Assembly (NCBI GenBank): GCA_035911095.1
Contig: JAMHWF010000087.1
Coordinates: 134,367 to 198,366 of the forward strand
Direction of reading: 5' to 3'
Source: JAMHWF01 sp035911095
Lineage (GTDB): Bacteria > Pseudomonadota > Gammaproteobacteria > Burkholderiales > Burkholderiaceae_C
DNA: 64,000 bases
Shown here: one piece after another, positions 25,827 through 35,503 of the stretch
Layout: each line of letters opens with the position of its first letter
How positions within the stretch are numbered: the first letter of the stretch is position 1
Program-made: the position numbers and the translations under genes
The notes under the pieces: model-generated
What the model was told of the DNA's origin: nothing
What the model saw: the letters and a program-made list of their open reading frames with translations, nothing else
Database searches by the model: none

Positions 25827-25857
25827 GCGACGGGCATGGCCAAGCCATGCCCGTCGC
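25827..25857 (+). promoter_or_regulatory. perfect 13-bp stem-loop upstream of the RTX gene
   Basis: GCGACGGGCATGG (25827-25839) and CCATGCCCGTCGC (25845-25857) pair perfectly across the loop CCAAG. No T-run follows, so an attenuator, processing or mRNA-stabilising element is more likely than a simple terminator. It separates exporter from substrate gene. Confidence 0.6.
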
Positions 25858-25928
25858 AGGAGGGGCGCCCCCTTCCCCGGCTCCGGCCGAGGACCTTTCG
25901 ACCACCCTGCTCTGCGGAGACATCCATC

Positions 25929-27236
25929 ATGGCCCTCATCAACGGCACCGCCCTCAGCGACAACGGCATCGCCGCCCCCGCCCTCGTCGGCACCGCCCTC
26001 GCCGACACCCTCAACGCGAACTGGTCGGCGGGCGACGACCAGATGAGCGGCGGTAACGGCAACGACACCTACTTCGTCAACTCGGTCGGCGACACCGTCA
26101 TCGAGGGCGCCGGCGCCCTGAGCGGCATCGACACCGTCGTCTCGCGCCTGATCTCGACCACGCTCGGCTTCAACGTCGAGAACCTGACGCTCGACGGCGG
26201 CCTCTTCACCGTGGCTACCAACGGCACCGGCAACACGCTCGCCAACGTCATCACCGGCAACCAGCGCAACAACGTGCTGTCGGGCGGCGACGGCAACGAC
26301 ACGCTGCGCGGCGGGCTCGGCAACGACACGCTGAACGGCGACGCCGGCAACGACTACCTCGACGGCGGCACCGGCAACGACGTGCTGAACGGCGGCCTGG
26401 GCAACGACACGCTGGTCGGCGGCGTCGGCGCCGACGCGATGGCCGGCGGCCTGGGCAACGACACCTACTACGTCGACAACGTCGGCGACTCGATCAGCGA
26501 GGGGATCCTGTTCGGCGGGACCGACCAGGTGTACTCGTCGGTCAGCCGCACGCTCGAGGCCAACGTCGAGCACCTGACGCTGACCGGTGGCGCGACCTGG
26601 GGCACCGGCAACGCCAGCGCCAACACCCTTGTCGGCAACGGCCTGAACAACACGCTGTCCGGCCTCGCAGGCAACGACACGATCAGCGGCAACGCGGGCA
26701 ACGACTGGCTGAGCGGCGGCGACGGCAACGACAGCGTGGCCGGCGGCAGCGGCAACGACACCGTGCTGGGCGGCGCCGGCAACGACGTGCTCGCCGGCAA
26801 CGCCGGCGTCGACACGATGTCCGGCGGCCTCGGCAACGACACCTTCCGCTACGCCGATCGCGGCGTCGCCAACGCCGACGCGATCACCGACTTCAGCCAC
26901 GCCGCCGACTCGATCGCCCTGATGAACGTGCTCGACAACGGGATCGACCACCCGGGCATCCCGGGTGCCAACAACGCGATCAGCCCGGGCATCCTGGGCC
27001 TCTCGTTCACGGGCGGCAACGTCGCCGGCAACGCGCTGGCGGGCGGCTGGTTCTTCAAGGGCGCCGGCTTCGACGGCAACGGGACGCAGCTGAGCGGCAT
27101 CTTCCTGAACAGCTCGACAGGGCAGTTCTGGTACAACCCGACGACCAACGTGGCGGGCGACTCGCAGTTCCTCGGCAGCGTCAACCTGGCGGCCGTGGGC
27201 GCGATCGACGCCAGCGACTTCGTCTACGGCGGTTGA
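25929..27236 (+). CDS. RTX calcium-binding protein, probable type I secretion substrate
   Basis: 435 residues from MALINGTALSDNG. Several blocks of GGxGNDxLx nonapeptides (for example GGDGNDTLRGGLGNDTLNG and SGGDGNDSVAGGSGNDTV) form calcium-binding parallel beta-rolls. They are interspersed with two NVENLTL/NVEHLTL-type modules. There is no N-terminal signal, and no protease, lipase or adhesin domain. The C terminus (DASDFVYGG) is the kind of uncleaved export signal read by type I exporters. Its place just after the ABC exporter and adaptor makes it their likely cargo. Role outside the cell unknown: it could be a surface-layer or matrix protein. Confidence 0.88.
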   Translation: MALINGTALSDNGIAAPALVGTALADTLNANWSAGDDQMSGGNGNDTYFVNSVGDTVIEGAGALSGIDTVVSRLISTTLGFNVENLTLDGGLFTVATNGTGNTLANVITGNQRNNVLSGGDGNDTLRGGLGNDTLNGDAGNDYLDGGTGNDVLNGGLGNDTLVGGVGADAMAGGLGNDTYYVDNVGDSISEGILFGGTDQVYSSVSRTLEANVEHLTLTGGATWGTGNASANTLVGNGLNNTLSGLAGNDTISGNAGNDWLSGGDGNDSVAGGSGNDTVLGGAGNDVLAGNAGVDTMSGGLGNDTFRYADRGVANADAITDFSHAADSIALMNVLDNGIDHPGIPGANNAISPGILGLSFTGGNVAGNALAGGWFFKGAGFDGNGTQLSGIFLNSSTGQFWYNPTTNVAGDSQFLGSVNLAAVGAIDASDFVYGG

Positions 27237-27242
27237 GGCCCT

Positions 27243-27270
27243 GCCGGCGCCCCGCCGCGGGGGCGCCGGC
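27243..27270 (+). terminator. GC-rich hairpin after the RTX gene
   Basis: GCCGGCGCCCC (27243-27253) and GGGGCGCCGGC (27260-27270) form a perfect 11-bp stem with a 6-nt loop right after the RTX stop. No T-tract follows. It ends 11 nt before the next start codon. Confidence 0.5.
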
Positions 27271-27281
27271 CCGCCGAACGG

Positions 27282-27551
27282 ATGGACCCCATGACGACGA
27301 AACCCGACCCCGCGTTGCACCTGATCTCCACGGTCATCCATGACCTCAGGGATTCGCTGGAGCTGGTCCGCCTGCCGGCGCTCGACCTCGAGGACGTGAA
27401 GACCGTGATGAGAGACGACGGCGGGCGCGCCGTCGTGGGCGTCGGGGTGGCCTCCGGCCCCAACCGGCTGGAGGACGCGCTGATGGCGGCCCTGCGCGCC
27501 GCCACGGCACAGATCGAGCGGGACCCGCCGGACGACGGCACGCCGCCCTGA
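27282..27551 (+). CDS. small protein resembling the FtsZ H7-T7 loop-H8 segment
   Basis: 89 residues (an internal Met at codon 4 is an alternative start). Residues 12-72 align without gaps with the central part of FtsZ: a helix (LISTVIHDLRDSLELV) in the H7 position, the T7 synergy loop as LPALDLEDVKTVM against GLMNVDFADVRTVM, then GVGVASGPNRLEDALMAAL against GSGVASGEDRAEEAAEMAI. Asp35 and Asp38 match E. coli FtsZ Asp209 and Asp212; Asn207 is replaced by Ala. The GTP-binding half is absent, so it cannot bind nucleotide by itself. Whether it is a remnant or an FtsZ-interacting mini-protein cannot be told from sequence. Confidence 0.62.
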   Translation: MDPMTTKPDPALHLISTVIHDLRDSLELVRLPALDLEDVKTVMRDDGGRAVVGVGVASGPNRLEDALMAALRAATAQIERDPPDDGTPP

Positions 27552-27607
27552 GCGCCGCCCGCGCCGCCCGCGGCGTCCGCGGCCCTGGGCCGCGCTCCTG
27601 GCGACCC

Positions 27608-27613
27608 TAGAAT
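27608..27613 (+). promoter_or_regulatory. -10-like hexamer TAGAAT before metG
   Basis: CCTAGAATCGCC, the same word as ahead of tRNA-Ser, lies 30 nt before the metG ATG. No clear -35 is seen. Confidence 0.5.
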
Positions 27614-27643
27614 CGCCGGCTCCGCCTGCAGCCCACCGCCGCC

Positions 27644-29725
27644 ATGCCGCGCCAGCTCTTCGTCACCACCGCGCTGCCCTACGCGAACGGGCCGTTCCAC
27701 ATCGGCCACGTGATGGAGTACATCCAGGCCGACATCTGGGTGCGCTTCCAGCGCATGCGCGGCCATACGGTGCACTTCGTCTGCGCCGACGACGCGCACG
27801 GCGCGCCGATCATGATCGCCGCCGAGAAGGCGGGCAAGACGCCGGAGCAGTTCGTGGCCGAGATCGCCGCCACGCGGCCGCCGACGCTGAACGGCTTCCA
27901 CATCGGCTTCGACAACTGGCACTCGACCGACGGCCCCGAGAATCACGAACTCGCGCAGGACATCTACCGCGCGCTGCGCCGCGAGGGGCTCATCGCCGTG
28001 CGACCGATCGAGCAGTTCTTCGACCCGGTGAAGTCGATGTTCCTGCCCGACCGCTACATCAAGGGCGAGTGCCCGCGCTGCGGCGCGAAGGACCAGTACG
28101 GCGACGCCTGCGAGGTCTGCGGCGCCGTCTACGCGCCGACCGAGCTGAAGAACCCCTACTCGACGCTGTCGGGCGCGACGCCGGTGCTGAAGACGAGCGA
28201 GCACCACTTCTTCCAGCTGAGCTCGCCGCGCTGCCTCGAGTTCCTGCGCGAGTGGACGGCCAAGCCGGGCCGGCTGCAGCCCGAGGTGCTGAACAAGATC
28301 AGCGAATGGTTCCGCGTCGACGAGCACGGCCGCGGCGGCCTGGCCGACTGGGACATCAGCCGCGACGCGCCGTACTTCGGCATCCGCATCCCCGACACCG
28401 AGGACAAGTACTTCTACGTCTGGCTCGACGCGCCGGTGGGCTACCTCGCCTCGCTGAAGAACCTGTGCGACCGCAAGGGGATCGACTTCGAGCAACTGCT
28501 CGACCCGGCAGGCCCGACCGAGCAGTACCACTTCATCGGCAAGGACATCACCTACTTCCACACGCTGTTCTGGCCCGCGATGCTGCGCTTCAGCGGCCGC
28601 AAGCTGCCCGACAACATCTTCGTCCACGGCTTCGTCACCGTCACCGGCGAGAAGATGAGCAAGAGCCGCGGCACCGGCATCTCGCCCGTGCGCTACCTGG
28701 AGCTCGGCTTCGACCCGGAGTGGCTGCGCTACTACCTCGCCGCCAAGCTCAACGGCCGCGTCGAGGACGTCGACTTCAACCCCGACGACTTCGTCGCCCG
28801 CGTCAACGCCGACCTGGTCGGCAAGTACGTCAACATCGCCAGCCGCGCCGCCGGCTTCATCGCCAAGCGCTTCGACGGCCGGCTCGCGGCCGAGCTTGGC
28901 GCCGAGGGCCAGGCCCTGATCGACACGCTGCGCGCCGCCGGCGCGTCGATCGCGGACTGCTACGAGGCGCGCGACACCGCGCGCGCGCTGCGCGAGACGA
29001 TGGCGCTGGCCGACCGCGTCAACGAGTACGTCGACCGCCACAAGCCCTGGGAGCTCGCCAAGCAGGCCGGGCAGGACGCCGCGCTGCAGCAGGCCTGCAG
29101 CGTCTGCATCGAGGCCTTCCGGCTGCTCACGATCTACCTGAAGCCGGTGCTGCCGGCGCTGGCCGCGAAGGTCGAAGCCTTCCTTCACATCGAGCCGCTC
29201 GCCTTCGACGACGCACAGCGCGCGCTCGGCGCGCACACGATCGGTAGCTACCAGCACCTGATGCAGCGCATCGACCCGAAGAAGCTCGACGCGCTGTTCG
29301 AGCCGCCGGTGATCGCCCTCGAGGAGGGCGCGGCCGGCGACGGCAGCGGCGAACCCGCGCCGCCGGGCGGCGAGGCGATCGCGCCCTCGATCGGCATCGA
29401 GGACTTCGCCAAGGTCGACCTGCGCCTGGCCGCGATCGTCGCCGCCGAGAAGGTCGAGGGCTCGACCAAGCTGCTCAAGCTGACGCTCGACGTCGGCGAA
29501 GGCCGCACGCGCACCGTCTTCAGCGGCATCCAGTCGGCCTATGCACCCGAGCAGCTGGCCGGCAAGCTGACGGTCGTGGTCGCCAACCTCGCGCCGCGCA
29601 AGATGAAGTTCGGGCTCAGCGAAGGCATGGTGCTGGCGGCCTCGCACGCCGACGAGAAGGCCCACCCCGGGCTCTACGTGCTCGAGCCCTGGCCGGGCGC
29701 GGTGCCGGGCTTGCGCGTGCGCTGA
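27644..29725 (+). CDS. metG: methionyl-tRNA synthetase
   Basis: 693 residues, the long bacterial form. The class I signature appears as ANGPFHIGHVMEYIQAD (HIGH) and EKMSKSRGTG (KMSKS). A zinc knuckle CPRCGAKDQYGDACEVCG lies at about 146-163. The anticodon-binding helical domain follows, and the C-terminal tRNA-binding OB domain (about 585-693) begins IEDFAKVDLRLAAIV. The enzyme charges tRNA-Met and initiator tRNA in the cytoplasm. It starts with ATG and has no close operon partner; a GGCGGC/GCCGCC hairpin at 29734-29751 may end its transcript. Confidence 0.97.
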   Translation: MPRQLFVTTALPYANGPFHIGHVMEYIQADIWVRFQRMRGHTVHFVCADDAHGAPIMIAAEKAGKTPEQFVAEIAATRPPTLNGFHIGFDNWHSTDGPENHELAQDIYRALRREGLIAVRPIEQFFDPVKSMFLPDRYIKGECPRCGAKDQYGDACEVCGAVYAPTELKNPYSTLSGATPVLKTSEHHFFQLSSPRCLEFLREWTAKPGRLQPEVLNKISEWFRVDEHGRGGLADWDISRDAPYFGIRIPDTEDKYFYVWLDAPVGYLASLKNLCDRKGIDFEQLLDPAGPTEQYHFIGKDITYFHTLFWPAMLRFSGRKLPDNIFVHGFVTVTGEKMSKSRGTGISPVRYLELGFDPEWLRYYLAAKLNGRVEDVDFNPDDFVARVNADLVGKYVNIASRAAGFIAKRFDGRLAAELGAEGQALIDTLRAAGASIADCYEARDTARALRETMALADRVNEYVDRHKPWELAKQAGQDAALQQACSVCIEAFRLLTIYLKPVLPALAAKVEAFLHIEPLAFDDAQRALGAHTIGSYQHLMQRIDPKKLDALFEPPVIALEEGAAGDGSGEPAPPGGEAIAPSIGIEDFAKVDLRLAAIVAAEKVEGSTKLLKLTLDVGEGRTRTVFSGIQSAYAPEQLAGKLTVVVANLAPRKMKFGLSEGMVLAASHADEKAHPGLYVLEPWPGAVPGLRVR

Positions 29726-29826
29726 CGCGCGCGGGCGGCCCTCGCGCCGCCCTCCCCCGGGACGGGTGCCGGACCGCCCCGCTTCCACAGGTGTTGGCGC
29801 CGGGCGCCCGTCGATAAGGTGCGCGA

Positions 29827-29860
29827 CTTCGCCGCGGGACCGATGCGGTCCGCGGCGAAG
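29827..29860 (+). promoter_or_regulatory. 5'-leader hairpin of first VWA lipoprotein gene
   Basis: The left arm 29827-29842 (CTTCGCCGCGGGACCG) pairs with 29846-29860 (CGGTCCGCGGCGAAG) with one bulged G. It lies between a GATAAGGTG word (29813-29821) and the GGGAG ribosome-binding site (29876-29880). Confidence 0.6.
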
Positions 29861-29888
29861 CAACCAGCGCCTCGAGGGAGAGATCGAC

Positions 29889-31340
29889 TTGACGAAGACA
29901 TCAGCCATGCGCCACCGCGCACGCCTGGGCCTGTGCGGAACGGCCATGACCCTGCTCGCCGCCTGCGGCGGCGGCGGTGACGGCGGAAGCGGCGACAGCA
30001 ACGGCAGCGACGACACCCGGTCCGTGAAGGGCGTGCTCGTCCAGCCGCAGGGCACGGCCGCCGCCAGCGCGGCGATCCTCGCCCGCCAGGGGCGCAGCCG
30101 CGAGCAGGCCGCCAGCGCCGCCTGCCCGGCGGTGCCCGATGGCTACGACCCGCTCGCCAGCCTGACGGTGAGCTTCCGCGACGCGGCCGACATCGAGGTC
30201 GCCTCGCTCACCACCGACGCCTGCGGCAACTTCGCCGGCGACGTCCCGTCGACCGCGACGACGGTCAAGGCCGCGCCGACCGGTGCCACGCCGATCGAGC
30301 AGCCGGTCTCGGGCTTCACCGGCGCCGCCCCGGCGCTCGCTTCGGCGATGCCGGCGACCGCCGACCTCGTGATCAGCGTGCTGCAGGACCTGGGCAGCGG
30401 CAAGGTCGCGCTGTCGGTCACCGACAGCCTGACCGGCAAGTCGGTGCTCGGCCTGGGCGGCACGAACTTCGCGTTCAAGACCGGCGCCAACCCGGTCGTG
30501 CCGACCGGCGTGGCCTACGGCGCGAGCACCGCGCAGTCGGCCAGCGTCGCGCTCGTGCTGGACGCCAGCGGCTCGATGAGCACCCGCGTCGGCACCACCG
30601 GCAAGACGCGCAACCAGCTCGCCGCGGCGTCGGCGCACGAGCTGCTGAACGGGCTGACGAGCGGTGCCGACGACGCCGGCGTGGTGGTCTTCGACAGCGA
30701 CTCGGTGGTCATCAACGACGCCTCGCTGGCGAGCATGCGCTGGATCGATGCCGCGGGCGCATCGGTTGCGCCCTACACGTTCAGCGTGACCGGCATGACC
30801 AGCACGATCGCCCAGCTGCGCCCGATCGCCGACCTCTACAACGAGAACTCGGCGATCTATCGCAACGGCACCGACCCGGTCCACGCCGCCACGGGCAGCC
30901 TGCGCCTCGCCTGGTCGCCGTTCGGCGGCGCCACCGCCTACTACGACGGCACCTCGGACGGCCTCGCCCTGGTGGCCCAGGGCGGCAACGCGCGCAAGAT
31001 CGTGGTGGCGATGACCGACGGCGAGAACAACTCGTCGCGCAAGTCGATCGACACCGTGATCGCCGAGGCGAAGACGGCCGGCATCCCGCTCTACACCGTC
31101 GCCTTCGGCGAGGCGCGCGAGGTCGACGAGGCGGGCATGCAGCGCATGGCCGCGGAGACCGGCGGCGAGTACAAGCGCGTCGAAGGCGCGGACGTGACCG
31201 GGCTCTTCCAGAGCATCCAGACCGGCATCCGCTTCCAGTACGTCGCCTCGTTCGCCAGTGCCTTCGGCTCGGCGACCGTGCTGACCAGCACCGTCAGCGC
31301 CGGCGGCAAGCAGGCGACGCGCGACCTGACGATCCGCTGA
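29889..31340 (+). CDS. VWA-domain lipoprotein, copy 1
   Basis: 483 residues from a TTG start. The TTG is favoured because GGGAG lies 8 nt upstream and the residues after it (TKTSA-RHRARLGL) match the ATG-started paralogue at 34021; the ATG at 29907 is the alternative. A signal peptide ends in lipobox LLAAC followed by GGGGDGG. Then come a small beta-sandwich-like domain (about 75-155; VSFRDAADIEVASLTTDACG) and a von Willebrand A domain with MIDAS motif DASGS and VAMTDGENN. Ligand unknown. About 80% of residues match copy 2, with a 106-bp stretch identical at DNA level. Confidence 0.82.
   Translation: MTKTSAMRHRARLGLCGTAMTLLAACGGGGDGGSGDSNGSDDTRSVKGVLVQPQGTAAASAAILARQGRSREQAASAACPAVPDGYDPLASLTVSFRDAADIEVASLTTDACGNFAGDVPSTATTVKAAPTGATPIEQPVSGFTGAAPALASAMPATADLVISVLQDLGSGKVALSVTDSLTGKSVLGLGGTNFAFKTGANPVVPTGVAYGASTAQSASVALVLDASGSMSTRVGTTGKTRNQLAAASAHELLNGLTSGADDAGVVVFDSDSVVINDASLASMRWIDAAGASVAPYTFSVTGMTSTIAQLRPIADLYNENSAIYRNGTDPVHAATGSLRLAWSPFGGATAYYDGTSDGLALVAQGGNARKIVVAMTDGENNSSRKSIDTVIAEAKTAGIPLYTVAFGEAREVDEAGMQRMAAETGGEYKRVEGADVTGLFQSIQTGIRFQYVASFASAFGSATVLTSTVSAGGKQATRDLTIR
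31153..31258 (+). repeat. 106-bp perfect direct repeat, copy A
   Basis: Identical base for base to 35279-35384. Both copies lie in the 3' part of the VWA lipoprotein genes. Flanking sequence diverges at once (GCG/CTCGG on one side, CAGTGCC/CAGCGCC on the other). Confidence 0.93.
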
Positions 31341-31404
31341 CCGGCGTTCGCCCGACCGTCGCCCACCTCAGGGCGGCGGCCGGCGCGACCCGGACCTCGA
31401 CACC

Positions 31405-31431
31405 GCGGGCTTCGGCCCGCGTTGTCGTTTT
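31405..31431 (+). terminator. intrinsic terminator after VWA copy 1
   Basis: GCGGGC-TTCG-GCCCGC is a stable tetraloop hairpin followed by GTTGTCGTTTT, the best-formed intrinsic terminator in the window. Confidence 0.8.
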
Positions 31432-31657
31432 CCCGGCGCCCGCCGGGCCCCGGCGGCGCGCGCCCGGCGGCGCGGCGCACAATCCGGCCCGTGCTCCCTG
31501 CCCCGCTCCTGCCCGCCCGCCGCCGTGACGGTTCGCGGGCCTGGCTGCTCTCGCGGCGCCGCCGCTTCATCGCGCGCCTGCACCACTGCGGTCCTCCGCC
31601 CCTGCCCGCCGATCGCACCGACCGATCGCCCGCACGGGCCAACAGAGGAACCTGCAG
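31432..31657. other. non-coding leader of the SulP gene
   Basis: This completes the 317-bp gap after VWA copy 1. CACAAT at 31478-31483 is a possible -10 for the transporter gene, giving a leader of about 170 nt. AGAGGAA at 31644-31650 is the ribosome-binding site. I see no small gene in it. Confidence 0.45.
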
Positions 31658-33457
<1,800 letters not shown>

Positions 33458-33466
33458 TCGCGCCCG

Positions 33467-33853
33467 ATGCAGGGCTTGCACCTCACCGCCGATCTCCGGG
33501 GCTGCGCGGACGACGCGCCGATGACCGACCCCGCGCGCCTGCGCGCGCTGTGCCTGCGCGAGGTCGAGCGCGCGGGGTTGCTGGCGGTCGGCGAGCTGTT
33601 CCATCGCTTCGACCCGCCGCCGGCCGCGCCGTCGGGCCCTTCCCCGGCGGCGGCCGGCGTCACCGGCGTCGTGCTGCTCGCCGAGTCGCACCTGGCGCTG
33701 CACACCTGGCCCGAGCTGGACGCGGTGACGCTCGACGTCTATGTCTGCAACGTCGGCGCAGACAACTCGGCGCGGGCGCAGGCCCTGCTCGAGGCCCTGG
33801 TCGCGGCGTTCGCACCGCGGCAAGCCAGCCGCCATCGCCTGCAGCGCGGCTGA
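33467..33853 (+). CDS. speH: S-adenosylmethionine decarboxylase proenzyme (SpeH type)
   Basis: 128 residues, the small prokaryotic class 1B form. The self-processing site is AESHLALHTWPE: cleavage before Ser74 would make the pyruvoyl cofactor. His79 and Cys94 (TLDVYVCN) stand 5 and 20 residues after Ser74, exactly the spacing of Ser63, His68 and Cys83 in the Thermotoga enzyme. It supplies decarboxylated AdoMet, the aminopropyl donor for the synthase encoded at 37159-38763. The start could also be the internal ATG at codon 19, but the upstream residues LHLTADLRGC are family-like. Confidence 0.9.
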   Translation: MQGLHLTADLRGCADDAPMTDPARLRALCLREVERAGLLAVGELFHRFDPPPAAPSGPSPAAAGVTGVVLLAESHLALHTWPELDAVTLDVYVCNVGADNSARAQALLEALVAAFAPRQASRHRLQRG

Positions 33854-33961
33854 TATCACCCCCCGTCGCCGCCTGTCATCCTCTGCGGGGGCGAGTGGGG
33901 CGCGCGCATGGTCCGCGCTTCGTAGGTTGTGAGCCGAGCCCCGGTCGCTAAGGTGTTCGAG

Positions 33962-33995
33962 CCCTGGCGCCGGGCCCCATCGGCCTGCGCCAGGG
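33962..33995 (+). promoter_or_regulatory. 5'-leader hairpin of second VWA lipoprotein gene
   Basis: CCCTGGCGC (33962-33970) pairs perfectly with GCGCCAGGG (33987-33995). It lies between a GCTAAGGTG word (33947-33955) and the AAGGGAG ribosome-binding site. Sequence differs from the copy 1 leader but the layout is the same. Confidence 0.55.
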
Positions 33996-34020
33996 ACATC
34001 TACACCCAAGGGAGAAGCAC

Positions 34021-35466
34021 ATGAACATCACATCAGCGCGCCATCGCGCGCGCCTCGGCCTGAGCGCGATGACCGTGACCCTGCTGGCCGCCTGCTTCGG
34101 CGGCGGAGGCGACGGCAACGGCGACGGCAACGACGCCGACACCCAGGCCGTCAAGGGCGTGCTCGTACAGCCGCAAGGCACGGCGGCGGCGAGCGCATCG
34201 ATCCTCGCCCGCCAGGGCCGCAGCCGCGAGCAGGCCGCCAGCGCCGCCTGCCCCGCGGTGCCCGACGGCTACGATCCGCTGGCGAACGTCACCGTCAGCT
34301 TCCGCGATGCCTCCGACGCCGAGGTCGCCACCCTCACCACCGACGCCTGCGGCAACTTCGCGGGCGACATCCCTTCCACCGCGACGACCGTCAAGGCCGC
34401 GCCGACCGGCACCACGCCGATCGAGCAGCCGGTCTCGGGCTTCACCGGCGCCGACCCGACGCTCGCCTCCGTGATGCCCGCGACGGCCGACCTCGTGATC
34501 AGCGTGCTGCAGGACCTGGGCGGCGGCAAGGTCGCGCTGTCGGTCACCGACAGCCTGACCGGCAAGGCCGCGCTCGGGCTCAGCGGTGCCAACTTCGCCT
34601 TCAGCACGGCGGGGGCCGCGGCCACGCCGACCGGCGTGGCCTACGGCGCGAGCACCGCCCAGTCGGCCAGCGTCGGGCTGGTGCTGGATTCCAGCGGCTC
34701 GATGGCCGCATTCGTGGGCACCACCGGCAAGACGCGCAACCAGCTCGCCGCCGCAGCGTCCCACGAACTCCTGAACGGGCTGACGAGCGGCGCCGACGAC
34801 GCCGGCGTGGTCATCTTCGGGAACACGTCGACGGTCATCAACGACGCGTCGCTGGCGTTGCTGCCCTGGGTCGACGCGAACGGCGTCACCGCCCCCGCCT
34901 ATACGTTCAGCACCACCGGCATCACCAGCACGATCTCGCAACTGCGCCCGATCGCCGACCTCTACGACTGGGAGTCCGCGATGTATCCGGGCGGCACGGA
35001 CCCCGTCCATGCGGACACCGGGACCTTGCGCCTGGGCTACCGCCCGTTCGGCGGCAACACCGCCTACTACGACGGCACCTCGGACGGCCTCGCGCTGGTG
35101 GCCCTCGGTGCCAACACGCGCAAGATCGTCGTCGCCCTGACCGACGGCGAGAACAACTCGTCGCGCAAGACGATCGACACCGTGATCACCGAGGCGAAGA
35201 CGGCCGGCATCCCGCTCTACACGGTCGCCTTCGGCGAGGCGAACGAGGTCGACGAGACGGGCATGCAGCGCATGGCCTCGGAGACCGGCGGCGAGTACAA
35301 GCGCGTCGAAGGCGCGGACGTGACCGGGCTCTTCCAGAGCATCCAGACCGGCATCCGCTTCCAGTACGTCGCCTCGTTCGCCAGCGCCTTCCCCGCTGCC
35401 ACGGTGCTGACCAGCACCGTCAGCGCGGGTGGCAAGCAGGCCACGCGCGACCTGACGATCCGCTGA
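34021..35466 (+). CDS. VWA-domain lipoprotein, copy 2
   Basis: 481 residues starting MNITSARHRARLGL, with AAGGGAG 8 nt upstream of the ATG. Lipobox LLAAC is followed by FGGGGDGNG. The layout is the same as copy 1: an N-terminal domain with VSFRDASDAEVATLTTDACG and a VWA domain with VLDSSGSM (MIDAS DSSGS) and VALTDGENN. The differences cluster around the MIDAS loops and the middle of the VWA domain, where ligand choice would be set. The two copies bracket the SulP and speH genes. Function unknown; such lipoproteins often bind partner proteins at the membrane. Confidence 0.87.
   Translation: MNITSARHRARLGLSAMTVTLLAACFGGGGDGNGDGNDADTQAVKGVLVQPQGTAAASASILARQGRSREQAASAACPAVPDGYDPLANVTVSFRDASDAEVATLTTDACGNFAGDIPSTATTVKAAPTGTTPIEQPVSGFTGADPTLASVMPATADLVISVLQDLGGGKVALSVTDSLTGKAALGLSGANFAFSTAGAAATPTGVAYGASTAQSASVGLVLDSSGSMAAFVGTTGKTRNQLAAAASHELLNGLTSGADDAGVVIFGNTSTVINDASLALLPWVDANGVTAPAYTFSTTGITSTISQLRPIADLYDWESAMYPGGTDPVHADTGTLRLGYRPFGGNTAYYDGTSDGLALVALGANTRKIVVALTDGENNSSRKTIDTVITEAKTAGIPLYTVAFGEANEVDETGMQRMASETGGEYKRVEGADVTGLFQSIQTGIRFQYVASFASAFPAATVLTSTVSAGGKQATRDLTIR
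35279..35384 (+). repeat. 106-bp perfect direct repeat, copy B
   Basis: Identical to 31153-31258 (see copy A). Confidence 0.93.
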
Positions 35467-35483
35467 GTCCGCCACTGCCCGGG

Positions 35484-35503
35484 TGAGCGGGCTCGCCCGC
35501 TCA
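35484..35503. terminator. bidirectional terminator between VWA copy 2 and the FAD oxidoreductase gene
   Basis: TGAGCGGGC-TC-GCCCGCTCA is a perfect 20-bp palindrome that also contains the stop codon (35501-35503) of the convergent minus-strand gene. Confidence 0.6.

Noticed and set aside
18194..27236. Type I secretion genes as exporter of the caspase-fold protease
   Set aside because: The protease has no RTX repeats or C-terminal export signal, and a terminator and a 321-bp gap separate the units. The RTX protein is the better cargo.
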